Source of the DNA: Rhizobacter sp.
Lineage (GTDB): Bacteria > Pseudomonadota > Gammaproteobacteria > Burkholderiales > Burkholderiaceae_C
NCBI GenBank assembly: GCA_025350965.1
Contig: JANXWV010000064.1
Coordinates: 1 to 58,567 of the forward strand
DNA: 58,567 nucleotides
Reading direction: 5' to 3'
The position numbers and the translations under genes were made by a program. Of this stretch, positions 47,232 to 55,603 are shown in pieces (the stretch's first letter is position 1; each line of letters starts with the position of its first letter). The notes under the pieces were generated by a model, which was not told the origin of the DNA, ran no database searches, and saw only the letters and a program-made list of their open reading frames with translations.

Positions 47232-47301
47232 GAAATCCCAACAAGCAGTTGCCAAACATTTTGTTGGAAGGCGCGTCATTCGTTCGACGTGCCTTTTTTT
47301 T
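47232..47301 (+). ncRNA. Candidate small RNA with two stem-loops and an intrinsic terminator
   Basis: A 70-nt stretch. Stem 1 CCAACAA (47238-47244) pairs with TTGTTGG (47261-47267); stem 2 is the terminator hairpin at 47269-47294, ending in eight T. Upstream TACAAT (47226-47231) would start transcription near 47238. It could be an independent sRNA, a processed 3' end of the degP transcript or a lepA leader. No coding frame of significance. Not matched to a known family. Confidence 0.4.
47269..47301 (+). terminator. Rho-independent terminator
   Basis: AGGCGCGTC (47269-47277), loop ATTCGTTC, GACGTGCCT (47286-47294): a 9-bp stem with one G-U pair, followed by eight T (47294-47301). Strong intrinsic terminator on the plus strand, about 120 bp before lepA. 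Confidence 0.8.
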
Positions 47302-47312
47302 GACTGCGACAC

Positions 47313-47374
47313 GCCGCTTCGCGGCTTCACATCGCTTCGCGATGTGAGTCTCCGTCGCAACGGCTTTGCCGTTG
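47313..47374. repeat. Three consecutive triloop hairpins
   Basis: GCCGC-TTC-GCGGC (47313-47325), TCACATCGC-TTC-GCGATGTGA (47327-47347) and CAACGGC-TTT-GCCGTTG (47358-47374). All three are perfect inverted repeats with a 3-nt TTC/TTT loop. They fill the last 100 bp before lepA. The sequences differ, so this is not a simple tandem repeat. Function unknown. Confidence 0.6.
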
Positions 47375-47418
47375 TGTGTACGGCCTGAGACTCGCGCGCA
47401 GAACACATCGCAGCACGC

Positions 47419-49227
<1,809 letters not shown>

Positions 49228-49233
49228 CGACTG

Positions 49234-50211
49234 ATGGGTTCCTTGACCGGCGCGCTCTACGGGGCCCTCGTACTCTTCCTCGGTGGCTGGTATTTCGGCA
49301 AGTGGACCGGCAACTTTTCGTTGCTGCTCTTCATCCTGACGCTGGTCACTTTCGCCTATTGGGTGGCCGAGCGGTTCTACTTCGCGCCGAAGCGTTCTTC
49401 GGCCGCGGCTGAGCTCGTGCGGCAAGACGGCGAGCGCCGCTCGCGCCTCGCCCAGCAGGGCATCGCCAAGGTCGACGACAACACCGCGCAGGCCCGCGAA
49501 ACACTGCTGATGCAGCCCTGGTGGCTCGACTGGACCGCAGGCCTGTTCCCGGTGATCCTGGTCGTGTTCCTGCTGCGCTCGTTCCTGTTCGAGCCATTCA
49601 AGATCCCGAGCGGATCAATGATCCCGACACTGCTGGTGGGCGACCTCATCCTCGTCAACAAGTTCCACTACGGGGTTCGGCTGCCCGTGATCAACAGGAA
49701 GATCATCGCCAACAACGACCCGCAGCGCGGCGACGTGATGGTGTTCCGCTACCCCAAGGACACCAGCATCGACTACATCAAGCGCGTGGTCGGCGTGCCC
49801 GGCGACGAAGTGTCGTTTCGCAACCAGCAGCTGTACCTGAATGGCGCCGCCGCGCCACTCGTCCAACTGCCGCCGCCGGGCTTCTATGACGAAGACCAGC
49901 GCCGCTACTCGCCCGAGTTCACAGAGAAGCTGGGGGCGGTGGAACATCACATCCTGCTCAACCCGCAGAGCTTGCCGTTCTACGGCGCCGAGGACAAGAT
50001 AGCGTTCCCGTTCCGCGAGAACTGCCGCTACACCGCCGAAGGGGTGACCTGCAAGGTGCCGCCCGGCCACTATTTCATGATGGGCGACAACCGCGACAAC
50101 TCGCAAGACTCGCGTTTCTGGGGCTTCGTTCCCGATGAAAACATCGTTGGCAAGGCGTTCTTCGTGTGGATGAACTTCGGCAACCTGAAGCGCATCGGCG
50201 CGTTCCACTGA
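49234..50211 (+). CDS. lepB: Signal peptidase I
   Basis: 325 residues. Two N-terminal membrane segments (residues 4-19 and 28-48), a cytoplasmic linker and a further hydrophobic stretch before the catalytic domain. Nucleophile Ser in IPSGSMIPTLLVGD, Lys in DYIKRVVGVPGDEV, YFMMGDNRDNSQDSRFWG as box E. Longer than the minimal type, as in E. coli. Cleaves Sec and Tat signal peptides. Confidence 0.97.
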   Translation: MGSLTGALYGALVLFLGGWYFGKWTGNFSLLLFILTLVTFAYWVAERFYFAPKRSSAAAELVRQDGERRSRLAQQGIAKVDDNTAQARETLLMQPWWLDWTAGLFPVILVVFLLRSFLFEPFKIPSGSMIPTLLVGDLILVNKFHYGVRLPVINRKIIANNDPQRGDVMVFRYPKDTSIDYIKRVVGVPGDEVSFRNQQLYLNGAAAPLVQLPPPGFYDEDQRRYSPEFTEKLGAVEHHILLNPQSLPFYGAEDKIAFPFRENCRYTAEGVTCKVPPGHYFMMGDNRDNSQDSRFWGFVPDENIVGKAFFVWMNFGNLKRIGAFH

Positions 50212-50247
50212 ACGCCTCTCGGGGCGCCGCAACAGGAGCATTCCAGC

Positions 50248-50646
50248 ATGGTCGTTGAGCGACATCCGGTCAGGCGATATCTTGCCAAGCGGCCATGTGC
50301 AGCCCGCCAGAGCGGCGTCACGCTCTTCGGCCTGCTGTTCTGGGCCATCGTCGTCGGGTTCGGTGCCCTGGTGATCATGCGGGTGCTGCCCACCATGAAC
50401 GAATACTTCACGATCCAGAAGGCGGTCAACAAGATCGCCGAGGAACGCGCCACGACCGTGCCCGAGATCCGCAGCGCCTTCGAAAAGCAGAAGCAGATCG
50501 AGTACTCGATCCAGTCGATCGGCGGCAAGGACCTGAGCATCACCAAAGAGAACGACAAGGTCGTGATCACCTTCGCCTACGACAAGGAGATCGAGCTGAT
50601 GAAGCCGGTCTACCTCCTCATCAAGTACGAAGGCCGCTCGAAGTAG
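50248..50646 (+). CDS. DUF4845 membrane-anchored protein
   Basis: 132 residues. One membrane segment near 25-45 (GVTLFGLLFWAIVVGFGALVIM), preceded by QSGVTLFG, which looks like a type IV pilin-like N-methylation segment; the rest is a small mixed domain (MNEYFTIQKAVNKIAEERATT). Family regularly found between lepB and rnc in Betaproteobacteria. Function not established. Alternative starts between 50248 and the hydrophobic stretch are possible. Confidence 0.8.
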   Translation: MVVERHPVRRYLAKRPCAARQSGVTLFGLLFWAIVVGFGALVIMRVLPTMNEYFTIQKAVNKIAEERATTVPEIRSAFEKQKQIEYSIQSIGGKDLSITKENDKVVITFAYDKEIELMKPVYLLIKYEGRSK

Positions 50647-50673
50647 CGTGCCGCCGCTTCTCTCAATGCCGCC

Positions 50674-51378
50674 ATGGAAACCCGCCTCGATGCCCTGCAG
50701 CGCCGCATCGGCCACCACTTCGCCGACGAGCGCCTGCTGACCTGTGCGCTGACACACCGCAGCTTCGGTGCCGACCACAACGAGCGGCTCGAATTCCTCG
50801 GCGATGCGGTGCTGAGCCTGACTGTCTCGGGCCTGCTGTTCGAACGCTTCGCCGGCTCCGACGAAGGTGACCTCACCCGCGTGCGTGCCCACCTGGTTCG
50901 CGAAGACAGCCTGCACCGCGTGGCACTGCAGCTAGGCTTGCCCGAGGTGCTGCGCCTCGGCGATGGCGAGGCACGCGGGGGCGGGGCGCAGCGCGCCTCC
51001 ATCCTCGCCGACGCGCTCGAGGCGCTGATCGGTGCAACCTTCCTCGATGGCGGTTTCGACGCGGCCCGCGCACTGGTGAGCGGCCTGTTCGGCGAGGTCA
51101 TCCAAACCACCGACGTGGCCAGCTGGAGCAAAGACGCCAAGACCGAGCTGCAAGAGTGGCTTCAGGCGCGCCGCCTGCCGGTGCCCACTTACCGCATCAG
51201 CGCCACGCGCGGGCAGGCCCATGCGCAGACCTTCGAGGTGGAATGCGTGGTGCCGGCGCTCAGCCTCACCGAACGCGGCGAAGGCCGCTCGCGCCGCGTT
51301 GCCGAGCAGGAAGCCGCCCGCCGCATGCTGGACGCGCTGACCGCCAGCGACAAGCCCGGCGGCACGCTGCGAAGCTGA
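50674..51378 (+). CDS. rnc: Ribonuclease III
   Basis: 234 residues. Catalytic signature NERLEFLGDAVLSLTVSG near 41-58, second acidic site DALEALIGATFLDGGFDAA, C-terminal dsRNA-binding domain (KTELQEWLQARRLPVPTYR; GEGRSRRVAEQEAARRML). Cleaves double-stranded RNA, including rRNA precursors. Followed by era after 6 nt. Confidence 0.97.
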   Translation: METRLDALQRRIGHHFADERLLTCALTHRSFGADHNERLEFLGDAVLSLTVSGLLFERFAGSDEGDLTRVRAHLVREDSLHRVALQLGLPEVLRLGDGEARGGGAQRASILADALEALIGATFLDGGFDAARALVSGLFGEVIQTTDVASWSKDAKTELQEWLQARRLPVPTYRISATRGQAHAQTFEVECVVPALSLTERGEGRSRRVAEQEAARRMLDALTASDKPGGTLRS

Positions 51379-51384
51379 ACCCGC

Positions 51385-52347
51385 ATGACTGCAACCGACA
51401 CCCCCCCGCAGGGCGCCGCCGGCAACCCCGCAGACGCCTCACCTGGCGCGCCCCAGGTGCCGCAACACTGCGGGCTGATTGCCATCGTGGGCCGCCCCAA
51501 CGTGGGCAAGTCGACCTTGCTGAACGCGTTGGTCGGGCAGAAGGTGAGCATCACCTCGGCCAAGGCGCAGACCACTCGCCACCGCATCACGGGCATTCGC
51601 ACGGTCGATGAAACGCAGTTCGTGTTCGTCGACACGCCCGGCTTCCAGACGCAGCACAGCGCGCCGCTGAACCGCACGCTGAACCGCACCGTGCAAGGTG
51701 CGCTGGCCGATGTGGATGTGGTGCTGTTCGTCGTCGAGGCCGGCCGCTTCAGCCAGGACGATGCGAAGGTGCTGGCGCTCATGCCCACTGGCGAGTACGC
51801 GAAGCCGGTATTCCTGATCGCCAACAAACTCGACGAAGTACACCGCCGTTCCGACCTCGCGCCGTGGCTGCAAGGCATGCAGAAGCACCATGCCTTCGCC
51901 GAGTTCGTACCGCTCACCGCACGAAAAGACGCCGATGTTCAGCGCCTGCTCGGCATCGTCAAACCCTACGTGCCCGAGCAACCCTGGCTCTACGAGGAAG
52001 ACGCGCTGACCGACCGCACCGACCGCTTCCTCGCGAGCGAGATCATCCGCGAGAAGCTGTTCCGGCTGACAGGCGACGAGCTGCCCTACACCTCCACGGT
52101 CGTCATCGACACGTTCGAGGAAGAAGGCAACCTGCGCCGCATTTCGGCCAGCATCGTGGTCGAGCGTGACTCGCACAAGGGCATCGTCATCGGCAGCGGC
52201 GGCGAGCGCCTGAAGCGCATTGGCTCCGAAGCGCGCCAGGAACTCGAGAAGCTGATGGACGCCAAGGTGTTCCTCGAACTGTGGGTCAAGGTGCGCTCCG
52301 GCTGGGCCGACGACGACGCTCACCTGCGTTCCTACGGTTACGAGTAA
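51385..52347 (+). CDS. era: GTPase Era
   Basis: 320 residues. An extra N-terminal Pro/Ala stretch precedes G1 [22 protein letters not shown]2 [11 protein letters not shown]3 FVDTPGFQ; G4 IANKLDEV; G5 LTARKDAD. C-terminal KH domain [23 protein letters not shown]. Couples 16S rRNA 3' maturation to 30S assembly. Ends with TAA at 52345; recO follows directly. Confidence 0.97.
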   Translation: MTATDTPPQGAAGNPADASPGAPQVPQHCGLIAIVGRPNVGKSTLLNALVGQKVSITSAKAQTTRHRITGIRTVDETQFVFVDTPGFQTQHSAPLNRTLNRTVQGALADVDVVLFVVEAGRFSQDDAKVLALMPTGEYAKPVFLIANKLDEVHRRSDLAPWLQGMQKHHAFAEFVPLTARKDADVQRLLGIVKPYVPEQPWLYEEDALTDRTDRFLASEIIREKLFRLTGDELPYTSTVVIDTFEEEGNLRRISASIVVERDSHKGIVIGSGGERLKRIGSEARQELEKLMDAKVFLELWVKVRSGWADDDAHLRSYGYE

Positions 52348-52348
52348 C

Positions 52349-53137
52349 TTGACCCGCGTGGCGGCCAGGCCCAGCGCCACCCGCAGCCTGCGGGCGCCAC
52401 TCCAGGCCTACGTTCTGCACAGCTACGCATGGAGCGAGTCCAGCCTGATCCTCGACCTGTTCACGCGCGAGCACGGGCGGCTCGCGGTCGTGGCCAAGGG
52501 GGCGAAGCGGCCGTATTCGCAACTGCGGGCGGTGCTGCTGCCGTTCCAGCGCATCCATGCCACGCTCGGGCGCGCGTCGAACGACGAAGGTGCGAGCGAG
52601 GTGCAAACACTGCGCGGCGCCGAGTGGGCCGGCGGTGCGGCCATGTTGACCGGCGCGCCGCTCTTCAGCGGCTTCTACGCCAACGAGTTGCTGATGAAGC
52701 TGCTTGCACGCCATGACCCGCACGCCGCGCTGTTCGATGCCTATGCGCAAACCCTGCCGGCGCTGGCGAGCAACGACGCCACCTCGCAAGCCGCGCTGCG
52801 CGCCTTCGAGCTCACGCTGCTGCGCGAGATCGGCGTGCTGCCCGACCTCAGCGTGCAAACGCTGACTCAACAGCCCGTCAGCGAGGCACAGCGCTACACC
52901 CTGCTGCCCGAGGCCGGCGTGGGCGCGGCCCGCGCCGGCGAGGGCGACGTGACCGGCGCGCTGCTCATCGGCCTGCAGGCCGCGCTTGAACACGGCAGCA
53001 TCCCTGCCCTGCAGCAAGCGTGCGCGCCCGGCGCGGCCGAGCTGAAGGGGCTGCTGCGCGGCATGATTCAACACCACCTCGGCAACTCGGTCTTGCGCAC
53101 GCGGCAGGTGATGGCCGGTGTGCGCGGCATCGCGTAG
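52349..53137 (+). CDS. recO: DNA repair protein RecO
   Basis: 262 residues from TTG 52349, one base after the era stop; GTG 52358 is an alternative. QAYVLHSYAWSESSLILDLFTREHGRLAVVAKGAKRPYSQLRAVLLPFQ is the RecO OB-fold N-terminus; the zinc cysteines of some RecOs are absent. Loads RecA with RecR in gap repair. Fits the era-recO-pdxJ order. Confidence 0.93.
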   Translation: MTRVAARPSATRSLRAPLQAYVLHSYAWSESSLILDLFTREHGRLAVVAKGAKRPYSQLRAVLLPFQRIHATLGRASNDEGASEVQTLRGAEWAGGAAMLTGAPLFSGFYANELLMKLLARHDPHAALFDAYAQTLPALASNDATSQAALRAFELTLLREIGVLPDLSVQTLTQQPVSEAQRYTLLPEAGVGAARAGEGDVTGALLIGLQAALEHGSIPALQQACAPGAAELKGLLRGMIQHHLGNSVLRTRQVMAGVRGIA

Positions 53138-53138
53138 T

Positions 53139-53190
53139 GCCGCTGAATTCGGCGGCTGAATACAGCGGCTGAACAATGCGGCCGAACGGC
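53139..53190 (+). repeat. Four imperfect 13-bp tandem repeats between recO and pdxJ
   Basis: Units at 53139, 53152, 53165 and 53178 each read GCSGCTGAAY plus three variable bases (GCCGCTGAATTCG, GCGGCTGAATACA, GCGGCTGAACAAT, GCGGCCGAACGGC). They start two bases after the recO stop. The 92-bp gap has no other feature. Confidence 0.7.
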
Positions 53191-53229
53191 CCGAAACCGC
53201 ACTCCGCGCTTGACGCAGAATCGCAACCC

Positions 53230-54021
<792 letters not shown>

Positions 54022-54031
54022 CACGCACCGC

Positions 54032-54454
54032 ATGATCTACGGCATTGGCACCGACATCTGCGATGTTCGGCGCATCACCGCCACGCTGGAGCGGCGCGGT
54101 GAACGCTTCGCCGAGCGCGTGCTCGGGCCGCACGAGATCACGGTGTTCCGGGTGCGCCACGCCAAGGTCGCGGCGCGCGGCATCAGCTACCTCGCCACGC
54201 GCTTTTCGGCCAAGGAAGCGTTCTCCAAGGCCATCGGCCTGGGAATGCGCATGCCAATGACATGGCGCGACTGCGAGATCGTCAAGGCGCCCAGTGGCAA
54301 GCCCCAGGTGCGCCTGCACGGCGCGCTGGCCGCATGGTTCGAGGCGCGCGGCCTGCACGCGCATGTCAGCATCACCGACGAGACCGACTACGCGGCGAGC
54401 TTCGTCGTGGTCGAACACGCCAACGAACCATCGACGACCCACACCCCACCATGA
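54032..54454 (+). CDS. acpS: Holo-ACP synthase
   Basis: 140 residues from ATG 54032. Mg/CoA-binding [15 protein letters not shown] and [17 protein letters not shown] are the AcpS signatures, and [15 protein letters not shown] closes the fold. Transfers 4'-phosphopantetheine from CoA to AcpP Ser. Overlaps nagZ by 4 nt (ATGA). Confidence 0.96.
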   Translation: MIYGIGTDICDVRRITATLERRGERFAERVLGPHEITVFRVRHAKVAARGISYLATRFSAKEAFSKAIGLGMRMPMTWRDCEIVKAPSGKPQVRLHGALAAWFEARGLHAHVSITDETDYAASFVVVEHANEPSTTHTPP

Positions 54455-55533
54455 CCCCTCACTCACCGATCGTGCTCGACATCGCCGGCACCACGCTGAA
54501 CGCCGACGACCGCCGCCGCATCGAACACCCGCTGACCGGCGGGCTGATTCTTTTCGCGCGCAACTGGGTCGACCGGCAACAACTTGTCGAGTTGACGAGT
54601 GCGGTCAAGTCGATCCGCCCCGACCTGCTGATCTGCGTCGATCACGAAGGCGGCCGCGTGCAGCGCTTTCGCACCGACGGGTTCACCCACCTGCCGCCGA
54701 TGCGCATGCTCGGCGACATGTGGATGCACGACGGCAAGCGCGGCGCAGGCGACGGCGCACTGACTGCCACCGATGCCGCCACGGCCACCGGCTATGTGCT
54801 CGGCGCCGAGTTGCGTGCCTGCGGTGTCGACCTGTCGTTCACGCCAGTGCTCGACCTCGACTACGGCGCCAGCTCGGTCATCAGTGACCGCGCGTTCCAC
54901 CGCGATGCGCGCGTTGCGACGCTGCTCGCCAAGAGCCTGATGCATGGCCTGCTCGCGGCCGGCATGCACAACTGCGGCAAGCACTACCCGGGCCACGGCT
55001 TCGTCAAGGCCGACAGCCATGTCGATGTGCCCATCGACAAGCGCAGCCTGAAGGCCATCCTTGCCGACGATGCCAAGCCCTACGAGTGGCTCAGCACCAG
55101 CCTCACCAGCGTGATGCCGGCGCACGTGATCTACCCGCAGGTCGACAGCATGCCGGCGGGCTTTTCGCCGCGCTGGCTGAAAGACATCCTGCGGTTGCAA
55201 CTCGGTTTCACCGGCGCCGTGTTCAGCGACGACCTGAGCATGGAAGGCGCACGCCGCATCAACGGCACAGCGGTGACCTACACCGAGGCTGCGGCGGTCG
55301 CACTGAATGCGGGCTGCGACATGGTGCTGCTGTGCAACCAGTCGGCCGACGGCGGGCAGGCGGTCGACGAACTGCTCGACGGCCTGCATGCCGCAGAGCG
55401 CGCTGGCCATTGGCAAAGCGACCCCGACAGCGAAGCCCGCCGCATCGACCTGTTGCCGCAGAGCGCGCCATTCACCTGGGAAGATTTGATGCACCTGCCG
55501 GCCTACCAGCGCGCGCTGGAACGCCTGCCCTGA
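54451..55533 (+). CDS. nagZ: Beta-N-acetylhexosaminidase (cytosolic)
   Basis: 360 residues from ATG 54451 (ATGA overlap). GH3: [52 protein letters not shown] with the catalytic His, and the nucleophile Asp in [12 protein letters not shown]. Removes GlcNAc from recycled muropeptides. Ends convergent with rne, with a terminator hairpin for rne beginning 16 bp after its stop. Confidence 0.96.
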   Translation: MTPHSPIVLDIAGTTLNADDRRRIEHPLTGGLILFARNWVDRQQLVELTSAVKSIRPDLLICVDHEGGRVQRFRTDGFTHLPPMRMLGDMWMHDGKRGAGDGALTATDAATATGYVLGAELRACGVDLSFTPVLDLDYGASSVISDRAFHRDARVATLLAKSLMHGLLAAGMHNCGKHYPGHGFVKADSHVDVPIDKRSLKAILADDAKPYEWLSTSLTSVMPAHVIYPQVDSMPAGFSPRWLKDILRLQLGFTGAVFSDDLSMEGARRINGTAVTYTEAAAVALNAGCDMVLLCNQSADGGQAVDELLDGLHAAERAGHWQSDPDSEARRIDLLPQSAPFTWEDLMHLPAYQRALERLP

Positions 55534-55548
55534 CGCGGCGCAACCATG

Positions 55549-55582
55549 AAAAACGCCGCCGGGCGCGAAGCCACGACGGCGT
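55549..55582 (-). terminator. Intrinsic terminator for rne
   Basis: On the minus strand ACGCCG (55582-55577) pairs with CGGCGT (55558-55553) and is followed by five T (55553-55549). Loop of about 18 nt, with a further partly paired GC extension. Correct place after the rne stop at 55604. Confidence 0.6.
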
Positions 55583-55603
55583 GATCGGCTGGCGCGGAAC
55601 GCG

